NCBI RefSeq assembly: GCF_903903185.1
Contig: NZ_CAIUXT010000067.1
Location: forward strand, 1 to 45,302
DNA from: an uncultured Rhodoblastus sp.
Lineage (GTDB): Bacteria; Pseudomonadota; Alphaproteobacteria; Rhizobiales; Beijerinckiaceae
DNA length: 45,302 nt
Reading direction: 5' to 3'
Shown: one piece after another, positions 34,555-42,707 of the stretch
How positions within the stretch are numbered: position 1 is the first letter of the stretch
Layout: every line of letters begins with the position of its first letter
Notes under the pieces: model-generated
The model's input: the letters and a program-made list of their open reading frames with translations, nothing else
Database searches by the model: none
Told to the model about the DNA's origin: nothing
Made by a program: the position numbers and the translations under genes

Positions 34555-36063
34555 TCAGCGCGCATAGGCGCCAATGTCCATCGGCGGAATTCGAGGCCGC
34601 CCTTCCACGTCGATGGCCGGAGCATCCTCTTCCGAGCCGGTCTTTCGCGCAAGACTGTTCGGCGAGAGGCGCAGGTCAAAAGACGGCACGGACATGTCGA
34701 AATCCTTGAAAAGCGCATTCGGCGGAACCTTGTCGAGGTTGAGTGACGCCGCAACGCCATCGAAGGGCGAATCGCCTCTCGGCGACTTGGAAATCGAAAT
34801 TCCTCCCAAAGCGATATTATGATCGACGGTGATATTGGAGCCGGCGGCCATGATTCCGCCCGCGATATTATTGCGGACCACGACATTGGTTGCCGGAGTA
34901 TTGTCTTTGCCGGCATGGACATTGATCCATGTCATGGCATTTTGCGGCCTGGCGGGCAGAACGGTGTTATTGATGATTTTCGCATTCTTGACGCCATAGA
35001 GGGTAATACCATGCCACGTATTTGTAATAACGACATTATTTGTTATATATACGCCATCCCATGAACCATCGAAAATTGATATTCCTTGCATGTAATTGTC
35101 GTTCGCCCGGTTTAGGTTGATCACGACATTCGAGTCAATGACCACATTCCTGTTGGTTACATTCTTATAAGTCCATCCCTGGATGCCGTCCGCATGGAGA
35201 GGCTCGTCCGAACCATGATGGCCGGATCTGATGGTGTTATGGCGGATGGTCAGGTTGCTCGCCGTGATATCGAAGGCGTCGTTGCCAAAGTCCTCCAGCA
35301 GATTATCCATGGCGAGGCCGTCGTTGCCGCCCATCTGGACGGCATTGCGAACATTGTAGAAATGATTTCCGACCAGGGTTGTGCAGCGAATATTGGTCTG
35401 GAACGTAAGCGCATAAGGCTTGTTGACCCAGTCGGCGCTGGTCCAGTTCGATGCGTTGTCCTGCGTCGAAAAGGAATTGGACTGGAAGACGATATTGCCG
35501 CCGGGTCCAAGGAACGCCTCCTTTGCCGAAAGCAGCACCGTCAAGCCGAACGGGGAGTTCTCACGACGTGCGTCCTGGAACTTGATCCCCTTGAAAACCC
35601 AGTGCGTCGATGACAACACCCGCATGGCCCGGATGATGGGCGTCTGGTTCTCCCCCGCGACGACGAAGATGAATTTTTCGTTCTGATATTGGCTGAGATC
35701 GACCTCGCCATGATCGCCGCTCATCAACACCAGCGTATCGCCCGGCTTGACCGGACCTTCCGGATTCACCGGCAGCAGGTCAAGCGCGCCCGCCGGATTT
35801 TTCGAATAGGCCCGGCTCGAGATCAGATGGCTGGACTGGGCGACAACGTCGGCAAAACGGCTCCAAGGCCTTTGCGCGGAGCCGTCATTGGCCATGCTCC
35901 CGTGAACGGGGTCGATGTAGAAGCTTCGACCGTCGCTCGAAGAAGGCGGGGCGTCGCAGCCCGCCGGAACGATCGTCTCCGACCCCATTGCCGGGAATTG
36001 CAGAAAAAGCGGGGCCAAAATCAGGACCATCGCGCGCAGATTTCTTGCAAAAAACCTGTTCAT
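34555..36063 (-). CDS. secreted right-handed beta-helix protein
   Basis: This 502-residue exported protein begins MNRFFARNLRAMVLILAPLF, a typical signal peptide, with likely cleavage near residue 27. The body has the repeating Asn/Val/Ile pattern of a parallel beta-helix (NVVIDSNVVINLNRANDN, GVYITNNVVITNTWHGITLYG, AKIINNTVLPARPQN, NVVVRNNIAGG), as in polysaccharide lyases and epimerases with PbH1 repeats. DPVHGSMANDGSAQRPW near the N-terminus resembles the entry strand of such enzymes. It may cut or modify a surface glycan. I start it at the ATG at 36063: the frame stays open to 36228, but that stretch contains the palindromic repeat at 36120-36148 and is not coding-like. Confidence 0.88.
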   Translation of the reverse strand: MNRFFARNLRAMVLILAPLFLQFPAMGSETIVPAGCDAPPSSSDGRSFYIDPVHGSMANDGSAQRPWSRFADVVAQSSHLISSRAYSKNPAGALDLLPVNPEGPVKPGDTLVLMSGDHGEVDLSQYQNEKFIFVVAGENQTPIIRAMRVLSSTHWVFKGIKFQDARRENSPFGLTVLLSAKEAFLGPGGNIVFQSNSFSTQDNASNWTSADWVNKPYALTFQTNIRCTTLVGNHFYNVRNAVQMGGNDGLAMDNLLEDFGNDAFDITASNLTIRHNTIRSGHHGSDEPLHADGIQGWTYKNVTNRNVVIDSNVVINLNRANDNYMQGISIFDGSWDGVYITNNVVITNTWHGITLYGVKNAKIINNTVLPARPQNAMTWINVHAGKDNTPATNVVVRNNIAGGIMAAGSNITVDHNIALGGISISKSPRGDSPFDGVAASLNLDKVPPNALFKDFDMSVPSFDLRLSPNSLARKTGSEEDAPAIDVEGRPRIPPMDIGAYAR

Positions 36064-36119
36064 TGCTGCACCAATTCCTGGGAGACGCCAGCCGACCCAG
36101 CCTTTACGGAGCCAATAAC

Positions 36120-36148
36120 ACCATCGGCCCTTGAAAAGGGCCGATGGT
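36120..36148. repeat. palindromic repeat, best copy
   Basis: A perfect inverted repeat with 13-base arms (ACCATCGGCCCTT at 36120-36132 and its complement at 36136-36148) and a three-base loop lies between the PPTase and beta-helix genes. The core GGCCCTTGAAAAGG also occurs at 17034-17069 and 41171-41200. Confidence 0.85.
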
Positions 36149-36224
36149 ATCAAAACCAGGAAACGAGAGCCCCTTTTCCGTGCCATCGGATCGAAAAATG
36201 CTTTAGGGCGAAGTTTCGGTTTTT

Positions 36225-36932
36225 TCATGGCTGTGCCGGCCGATCGCCGGCAGACCGCGCCAAAGTCACGCCGGCGCAGATAAACTTCCCGTCGGTGAGC
36301 CAGCGGCCTACCACCTTCCCGGCCAGATGGGCGCCGGGGAAGGCTTCATCGACGAACGCGAACGAAAACGCTCCCCCGGACGGGTCGTCCCCAACAGGCC
36401 CGACGAAGCGGATGACGACGTCCTGAAAGTCGAGAAACCTTTTCTCCAGCGGATAGTAGCATTTGTAGAACGCCTCCTTGGCGCTGAAACCGACCTTCGC
36501 GAAATCGACCCGCGCTTGCCCGGACCGCACCACGATTTCGGACCATTCATCAGGGCTGAAGGCCAAAAGATGGAGGTCGTCCGGCAGGGGCTCGGTCGTT
36601 TCGACGTCGAAGCCGAGCGACAGGACGTCGACGTCGCGCGCCGCCACAGCGGCGCAAAATCCCTCGCAATGGCTGATGCTGCCGACAATCCCGGGCGGCC
36701 AGACCGGAGTTCTGTCGGGTCCTCGTGGAAGTGAGGCGACGGGTCCGCCGAGCGACGACAGCGCAAGGCGCGCCGCCGCCCGTCCGGCGGCAAATTCGCG
36801 CCGGCGGTTCGGGGCCCAGTCCGCCACACCCATCGACTCCGAGCCTGTCAGGGGATCGTCATACATCGAAGGCGTGGCCACCGCCGCCTGGACTGGCGCG
36901 CTGAACAACCGGCATAATTCATGGCTGTTCAT
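36225..36932 (-). CDS. 4'-phosphopantetheinyl transferase, EntD type
   Basis: This 235-residue enzyme moves the phosphopantetheine arm from CoA to a Ser of carrier proteins. EntD/Sfp motifs are GIVGSISHCEG at 81-91, the Mg-binding LGFDVETTEPL with Asp109 and Glu111, and FSAKEAFYKCYYP with Glu153. The start is the ATG at 36932; the frame extends to 37070 but would overlap the NRPS end. It is 115 bases downstream of the NRPS gene on the same strand and is the evident activator of its PCP domain (Ser888). Confidence 0.93.
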   Translation of the reverse strand: MNSHELCRLFSAPVQAAVATPSMYDDPLTGSESMGVADWAPNRRREFAAGRAAARLALSSLGGPVASLPRGPDRTPVWPPGIVGSISHCEGFCAAVAARDVDVLSLGFDVETTEPLPDDLHLLAFSPDEWSEIVVRSGQARVDFAKVGFSAKEAFYKCYYPLEKRFLDFQDVVIRFVGPVGDDPSGGAFSFAFVDEAFPGAHLAGKVVGRWLTDGKFICAGVTLARSAGDRPAQP

Positions 36933-37047
36933 ACGTCGCCATTTCCCGAAGTATCGGAAGCTATCGGCTTCCAGCGAGCCTCGCCCGGCAACGAGACGCC
37001 GAGCCCTGCCGTCGAAGCGCCGACGACATCGAAATGCTTTTTCGTCC

Positions 37048-40000
37048 TCAAACCTTGTTCGTCGGCGCAACGACGGGATCCCCCGCGGCCAGCAACGCCC
37101 TCTCGATGGCTTCGGCCGCGACGCCCGCGAGGGGATCCTTGACCATATCCATGTGATCGCCGGGCAGGTAGTGAATTTCGAGACCGCCCAAAGCCAGATC
37201 TTTCCATCCCGTTTCGGGAGGCGGCGGGGCCGCCCGGCCGACCGTCATGGGCGGCGTCGTCTCGACAAACAAATGTACCAGTCCCGGATAAGGTTCCGGC
37301 TCGTAAGGGGGGGCAATGATATGATGCAGCTTGAGTTTCTGAACGGAGGGCGCCGACATGAACTTTCTGGTCGCCGGACGGCGGAACAGGAATGTCCTTA
37401 ACGATCGCTCTATCCGGGTCGTATAAAAGTACAGCAGCAGATTGGGAGGCGTCTTGACAAGATTGAGCAGCATGCGGGGCAACGGCAATAAATGCCGTCG
37501 TTGCCGCCAGATCGGCGCATAAGTGCCAAGAAGGCCGAGAAAAACGACCGATTCCCCCGCGCGATGGAGTTGTTGCGCCATTTCATAGGCGATCAGACCG
37601 CCGGCGGAATGGCCGACGATCCGGTAGGGGCCCTGAGGTTGGACGGAACGCATCTCTTCTATGTAATGCGAAGCGACCGCCTCGACCCCTTCCGGCGCCG
37701 TGTCGTCGTCCTCGCCATGGACCCCGGCCAGACCGTACGAGAGGCCATAGATTGGGCGCCGGCGGCCAAGATGGCGCGCCAGTTCGCGCTCTACCCAGTG
37801 GACCATGAAAAGGGGCGCCTCCGAGCCGTTGACGAAAAGCGGCAGCAAGGAATTGGATCGGCGTGTCCGATCGCCCTTCTGGATTTCGCGCGCCAGTTCG
37901 GCGACGGTCGGCGCGAAGAACAGGGTCCTCAACGCAACTTGCTCGCCGGAAGCCTTCTTGATCTGCGTCACCACCTTGATGGCCAGCAAAGAGTGGCCGC
38001 CGAGTTCGAAGAAATTGTCATGGCGACCGACGCGCGCGATCCCCAGCGCCCTGGCCCAAATCCGCGCCAGCATCTCTTCGGTCGCTCCTTCCGGCGACTC
38101 ATAGCCGCGGGCGATATAGGCCTCGGCGTCGGGCTCCGGCAGCGCCTTGCGGTCGAGCTTGCCGTTTGGCGTCAGCGGCATGGCGTCGAGATGGACATAG
38201 GCCGACGGAACCATGTATTCGGGCAGACGGGCGCTCAGATAATCGCGCAGGCGCCCCGCTTCGAAGTCCTCCCGCGCGGCCGTGTAATAGGCGACCAGAC
38301 GCTTTTCTCCGGGAAGGATCTCCCGCGCCAGCACCGCCGCCTCGCGAATGCCCTCGTGTTCCGCCAGCCGCGCCTCGATCTCCCCAAGTTCGATACGGAA
38401 GCCGCGAATCTTGACCTGGAAGTCGTTGCGGCCCAGAAACTCGATATTCCCGTCGCACCTGTACCGGGCGAGGTCGCCTGTCCTGTAAAGCCGGTCTCCC
38501 TCAACGAAAGGACTGGGCAGGAACCGTTCCCCGGTCAAGTCCGGACGGTTCAGGTAACCCCGCGCCACCCCGTCGCCGCCGATGTAAATCTCCCCCGAAC
38601 TCCCTGTAGGAACCGGCTGCAGATGCGCGTCGAGCAAATAGATTCGGGTGTTCGCCATGGGCCGGCCGATCGGGACGGAAACTTGCGCGGAAGGCGAGCC
38701 GCCGACGGGCGACACGACCGACCAGATCGTGGTTTCGGTCGGTCCGTAAACATTCATCAGCGAACCGGCGCGCGCGGCGACGTCGGCCGCGAGGGCGGCA
38801 GGCAGCGGTTCGCCGCCGCACAGGGCCTTCAAACCCGCCGCGCCGGTCCAACCCGCCTCGACCAGCATGCGCCATGTCGATGGCGTGGCCTGCATGAGCG
38901 TGAGCTTCTGGCGCCTGATGAGTTCCTCCATCAGACCGGGGTCCGATGCGGTGGCGCGATCCGCGACGATTGCCGGAGCGCCGCCGATGAGCGGCATGAA
39001 CAGCTCCAGGGCGGCGATGTCGAACCCGATCGTGGTCAAGGCCAGCATACGGTCGCTGGACCGGAATCCCGTCAGCCTGCGCATTGAGCACAGGCAATTC
39101 ACCAATCCCCGATGTTCGACCATCACGCCTTTGGGCCGGCCGGTCGAACCGGAGGTGAAGATGACATAGGCCAGGTGGCGGACGGTGAGGCCGATGCTGG
39201 CCGGATCGACGTCGCTGTCCGGGGCGCCGGCCCATAAAAACGCCTCCGCCTCGATGTCGAGGATCGAAGGCTTTATCGTCAGACCGGCCAGGGCCTCCCG
39301 CAGCGCCGCGCGCGCCGGCCCATGGGTCAGCGCCGCCTTCGGCGCCGCGTCTTCCAGCATGAGGGCCAGCCGCTCGGCCGGAAAGCTCGGATCGAGCGGC
39401 ACATAGGCGCCGCCAGCCTTGTGGATGGCCAGCAGCCCCATCACCATGTCCAGGCCGCGCTCAAGGCAGAGCGCCACGAGGTCGCCGGGCCCGACTCCCA
39501 GGGTTTGCAGGTGACGCGCGAGGCGATTGGCGCTGGCGTTCAACGCGCCATAGGTCAGCTGCTCGTCCTGGAACACGAGCGCGACCGCCTCCGGCATTCT
39601 GGCCGCCTGCGCCTCGAACAGTTCATGCATGCATTTGTCGGACGGATATTCCTCCCCGGTGGCGTTCCACTCCACCAGCTGCCGATGACGCTCGGCCTCC
39701 CCTAGCAGCGGCAGCCTGTCGATGACTTGATCGTCGCCCTCGGTCATCGCCTCAAGCAACCGGCGCAGATAGCCGGCGTGACGCTCCATGGTCTCGCGGT
39801 CGAACAGCGCCGTGGCGTATTCCAGCCCCCCGACGACGCGCGCCCCGCACTCGGCCAGGCTGAGCGTCACATCGAATTTTGCGATGCAGGGCGATCCGTC
39901 GGCGCGCGGCCGAACCGGCATATCGAACCCGAGACCAGCCTCGTTGAAGGGGCGCCAGTCGAACATCGCCTGAAATACCGGCGTATGGGCCAGGCTGCGC

Positions 40001-40653
40001 GGAACACCCAGCGCCTCCGCCATTTTTTCGAACGGCAGATCCCGATGATATTCGGCCTCAAGCACCCGGGCCTTGACCCGCTCGATCAGCGCTCCAATCG
40101 TCTGTCCGCCCGACAGGTCGAGCCGCAACGCCAGACTGTTGAAGAAAGCGCTCGGCGCAGGCTCAACCTCGCGCCGACCGATGCAAGCCGCGCGCGTCCC
40201 GATGACCACCGCGTCCTGCCCCGACAACCGCGCCAGCAGCGCGCCCCATCCCGCCAGCAAGATCATGAACAGGCATGCCCCATGACGTCGCCCCAGCGTT
40301 TCCAGCTTCGCCGTGAGACCCTCGTCGAGCTCCAGCGCAACAAAAGCCCCGGCAAGGCTCTGGTGGGCGGGACGGGGACGATCGGTGGGAAGATCCAGGA
40401 CCGCGGGCGCGTCGGCGAGGGCGCCGCGCCAATAGTCGCTCTGCTCGCGCAAATGCTCGGCGTATGGCAAAGGCTCCTGCCCGGGGGCGGAACCATGGGT
40501 GCGCTCAGCCGTCGCGCAAATCAAGGACGACGGCCCGACGAAACCCTTTAAATCATTATCTTGATTAAATAATTTTTCCAAAATGGTCCCCTTTCCACGG
40601 CCAGACCGTTGGGCCCTTTTTCTAAACCGGCCAATCAAAAATCGTTTGGCCAC
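37048..40653 (-). CDS. single-module NRPS: half condensation, adenylation, PCP, thioesterase
   Basis: This 1201-residue synthetase has four parts. Residues 60-330 are only the C-terminal lobe of a condensation domain; the N-terminal lobe with HHxxxDG is absent. Adenylation spans about 345-840 with A3 FTSGSTGRPKGV (499-510), A5 NVYGPTETT (634-642), A7 YRTGDLAR (723-730), A8 GRNDFQVKIRGFRIELGEIE (741-760) and A10 NGKLDRKAL (830-838). A carrier domain has DNFFELGGHSLL with Ser888, and the thioesterase has GHSAGG with Ser1016 and a His near the end (GDHMDMVKDP). It should activate one amino acid and release it as a free product, ester, amide or macrolactone. The start may be GTG 40653 or TTG 40581, the latter preceded by AAGGGG. 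Substrate cannot be called reliably by eye. Confidence 0.92.
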   Translation of the reverse strand: MAKRFLIGRFRKRAQRSGRGKGTILEKLFNQDNDLKGFVGPSSLICATAERTHGSAPGQEPLPYAEHLREQSDYWRGALADAPAVLDLPTDRPRPAHQSLAGAFVALELDEGLTAKLETLGRRHGACLFMILLAGWGALLARLSGQDAVVIGTRAACIGRREVEPAPSAFFNSLALRLDLSGGQTIGALIERVKARVLEAEYHRDLPFEKMAEALGVPRSLAHTPVFQAMFDWRPFNEAGLGFDMPVRPRADGSPCIAKFDVTLSLAECGARVVGGLEYATALFDRETMERHAGYLRRLLEAMTEGDDQVIDRLPLLGEAERHRQLVEWNATGEEYPSDKCMHELFEAQAARMPEAVALVFQDEQLTYGALNASANRLARHLQTLGVGPGDLVALCLERGLDMVMGLLAIHKAGGAYVPLDPSFPAERLALMLEDAAPKAALTHGPARAALREALAGLTIKPSILDIEAEAFLWAGAPDSDVDPASIGLTVRHLAYVIFTSGSTGRPKGVMVEHRGLVNCLCSMRRLTGFRSSDRMLALTTIGFDIAALELFMPLIGGAPAIVADRATASDPGLMEELIRRQKLTLMQATPSTWRMLVEAGWTGAAGLKALCGGEPLPAALAADVAARAGSLMNVYGPTETTIWSVVSPVGGSPSAQVSVPIGRPMANTRIYLLDAHLQPVPTGSSGEIYIGGDGVARGYLNRPDLTGERFLPSPFVEGDRLYRTGDLARYRCDGNIEFLGRNDFQVKIRGFRIELGEIEARLAEHEGIREAAVLAREILPGEKRLVAYYTAAREDFEAGRLRDYLSARLPEYMVPSAYVHLDAMPLTPNGKLDRKALPEPDAEAYIARGYESPEGATEEMLARIWARALGIARVGRHDNFFELGGHSLLAIKVVTQIKKASGEQVALRTLFFAPTVAELAREIQKGDRTRRSNSLLPLFVNGSEAPLFMVHWVERELARHLGRRRPIYGLSYGLAGVHGEDDDTAPEGVEAVASHYIEEMRSVQPQGPYRIVGHSAGGLIAYEMAQQLHRAGESVVFLGLLGTYAPIWRQRRHLLPLPRMLLNLVKTPPNLLLYFYTTRIERSLRTFLFRRPATRKFMSAPSVQKLKLHHIIAPPYEPEPYPGLVHLFVETTPPMTVGRAAPPPPETGWKDLALGGLEIHYLPGDHMDMVKDPLAGVAAEAIERALLAAGDPVVAPTNKV

Positions 40654-40875
40654 CGAGCCTCATGGGGGTGAGCGGCGACCGGACATCGGCTGTCGTTGTG
40701 ATTTGTTCCTTTCGTATCGAAGGGGACCCGACGAGCGCCCGACGGGAAATTCGTCGGATCGGCTACCGTCAAGCTAAAATTACCACAACAATCGCGGCTG
40801 TCCAGTGACGAAAGGCTGGGGACTGCATGTCCAAAGGCTCTGTTTACTCAATTATTTCGCCAATAAAATGACGCC

Positions 40876-40940
40876 AGAGCGTTTTCCAGCGAAGCGGAAC
40901 CCGGCTTGCGTGATGAAATCTCGTAAAAACAAGCAGATAG
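40876..40940. repeat. GAGCGTTTTC-family repeat
   Basis: A well-kept copy beginning AGAGCGTTTTCCAGCGAAGC, then GGAACCCGGCTTGCGTGATG, ending CTCGTAAAAACAAGCAGATAG. Confidence 0.8.
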
Positions 40941-41170
40941 CTGTGTGCGTAACTTGAACTGCGGGCATAGGCTCTTGAGTTTGATCCGCGCGGCGTCGGT
41001 TCTTGATTGCCAGTAGCCTTAACGTGAAGCATGTGGCGATTGACTCGCCAAGCGGCGATCTCCCTGATCGACTTCTCCTGGTCGGGATGCGGCGGTCGAG
41101 ACAATGCCTCGCCAGAACGCCGGGTTCGGGCACAGCCCGGTCGAGCCAACCGCCGTGCTTTGGCGCGCAA

Positions 41171-41200
41171 CGCCATCGGCCCTTGAAAAGGCCGATGGCG
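41171..41200. repeat. palindromic GGCCCTTGAAAAGG repeat
   Basis: Arms CGCCATCGGCC (41171-41181) and its complement (41190-41200) flank the CTTGAAAA centre. Close to perfect; same family as 36120-36148. Confidence 0.8.
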
Positions 41201-41297
41201 CAAGCCGTCAATAATCTGGCCGCCACGTCAAACGCCAGGACGTCGAACGGTAAGCTTCTTTGGCCGAAACCAGGACCTTATCTGGGCTGCCGGACCT

Positions 41298-42350
41298 TCA
41301 GTCCGCGTCGGCGACGACGTCCTCGTCCCTGAAGGCGACCGACCCATCGAGGCGCCTCCCGTCGACGACGTCGTCGAGGATGAAGCGTGGCCGCCGCTTC
41401 ACTTCCAGGTAAATGCGGCCGATATATTCGCCGATGATGCCTGCGGAAAGGAGTTGCAGACTGCCAAACAGGCTGATCGGAAGCAGCAACGACGCCCATC
41501 CAGGCACAATGTATTGGCGTTCGAACAACGCGGAGAACAAGACCCACAAGGCGATAAAAAGCGACAGAAGGCTTGCGAAAAAGCCAGCAACCGCAATCAT
41601 GCGCAAGGGTAACGAGGAGAACGACAATAGACCTGTGAGAGCTAATCCTAACATTTTTGCGATATTATAGGATGTCGATCCGGCGACCCTGCTTGACCTT
41701 GCATATTCTACGATCGCTGTCTTGAACCCCATGCTGGCGACAACACCGCGCAAAAATAGATTGACCTCATTATACTCAAGAAGAACGCGAAGCGCCTTCC
41801 GCGACATCAAACGATAGTCGGCATGATTATGAACGAGATTAATGCCGAGCGCATTCATGATCCGATAGAAACCGACGGCGGTCGAGCGTTTGAACACAGT
41901 GTCGGTCGCGCGCTCCTCGCGGACGCCAAACACGATTTCGGCGCCGTGGCGATATTTTTCGATCATCGCCTCCATCGCCTTCGGGTCGTCCTGCAGATCC
42001 GCGTCGAGCGAAATCACCACCTCGGCGTTGGCGCGGCTCAAGCCGCCCAAGAGCGCGTTCTGGTGGCCGAAATTGCGCGCGAGCTTTATGCCCGTCACCT
42101 CGGGGAATTGGCGCGCCTGATCCTTGATCACCTCCCAGGTGCGATCTCGACTGCCGTCATCGACCAGCACGAGGCGGAGACGACAATCATTCGCCCCGTT
42201 CCTGGCTATCAAAGACCGCATCAGGTCAATGACCGTCGGAGTCGACAAGGGGAGGGCTTCCGCCTCGTTGTGGCAAGGAACCACAATATCGATTGAACCG
42301 GGAAACGCGCGCACAGGCGATTGTTCGAGAACGTCAGGCATTATTGGCAT
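41298..42350 (-). CDS. GT2 polyprenyl-phosphate glycosyltransferase, GtrB/ArnC-like
   Basis: This 350-residue GT2 enzyme has a GT-A domain (IDIVVPCHNEAEALPL, LVLVDDGSRDRTW, KLARNFGHQNALLGGL, the DAD motif SLDADLQDD, ADYRLMSRKALR) and two C-terminal membrane helices (about residues 230-290), the arrangement of GtrB, ArnC and related enzymes that load a sugar on undecaprenyl phosphate at the inner membrane. The product would serve a GT-C or flippase step, fitting the membrane protein encoded upstream. Start at ATG 42350, with ATG 42341 as alternative; the open frame reaches 42398. No other genes lie between it and the NRPS. Confidence 0.93.
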   Translation of the reverse strand: MPIMPDVLEQSPVRAFPGSIDIVVPCHNEAEALPLSTPTVIDLMRSLIARNGANDCRLRLVLVDDGSRDRTWEVIKDQARQFPEVTGIKLARNFGHQNALLGGLSRANAEVVISLDADLQDDPKAMEAMIEKYRHGAEIVFGVREERATDTVFKRSTAVGFYRIMNALGINLVHNHADYRLMSRKALRVLLEYNEVNLFLRGVVASMGFKTAIVEYARSSRVAGSTSYNIAKMLGLALTGLLSFSSLPLRMIAVAGFFASLLSLFIALWVLFSALFERQYIVPGWASLLLPISLFGSLQLLSAGIIGEYIGRIYLEVKRRPRFILDDVVDGRRLDGSVAFRDEDVVADAD

Positions 42351-42398
42351 TCTCGCTTCGCAGGCGCCCCGGGCGCAAAACCAATAGAGGTAAAACAA

Positions 42399-42707
42399 CG
42401 AAAATCTTCACCAGGAAGATGATTTGTATAAAAGGAAACACCTACCATTTCGACCCGCCTTGTCTTCATCGTTCCGCTTCTCCGTCTGTTCCCTCTCATC
42501 CAATTTTTGTGACGAACCGTCACAAAAGGATGCGATTGACCTCAAATTAATCGTCAGGGCATCCTTTTGCCCGAGCCGACAAGCCAAAGCAAGCATTTCA
42601 GCCATTTTCAGCAGCGGAACCATTTTTCGCACCGGCCCTTGACCCTGTGCTCGCCGCGCGAAAGGCGAGCAGAAACGCCCCGACCGGTCCGCTTCGCCGT
42701 TTCAGGC
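42399..42707. promoter_or_regulatory. leader region with two overlapping inverted repeats
   Basis: In the 357 bases before the GT2 start, arms TTTTGTGACG (42505-42514) and its complement CGTCACAAAA (42518-42527) form a perfect 10-bp hairpin with a three-base loop. Its right arm overlaps CAAAAGGATGC (42523-42533), which is complementary to GCATCCTTTTG at 42559-42569. Only one of the two hairpins can form at a time. Confidence 0.5.

Larger units (their letters stand above)
40654..41297. other. 644-base gap with two repeats
   Basis: No gene is supported. Copies of the GAGCGTTTTC family (40876-40940) and of the GGCCCTTGAAAAGG palindrome (41171-41200) are present. The first 200 bases upstream of the NRPS contain AT-rich stretches that may hold its promoter, without a clear consensus. 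Confidence 0.55.

Noticed and set aside
37492..39087. Plus-strand frame of 531 codons opposite the NRPS
   Set aside because: Shadow; the minus strand has the complete adenylation, carrier and thioesterase motifs.
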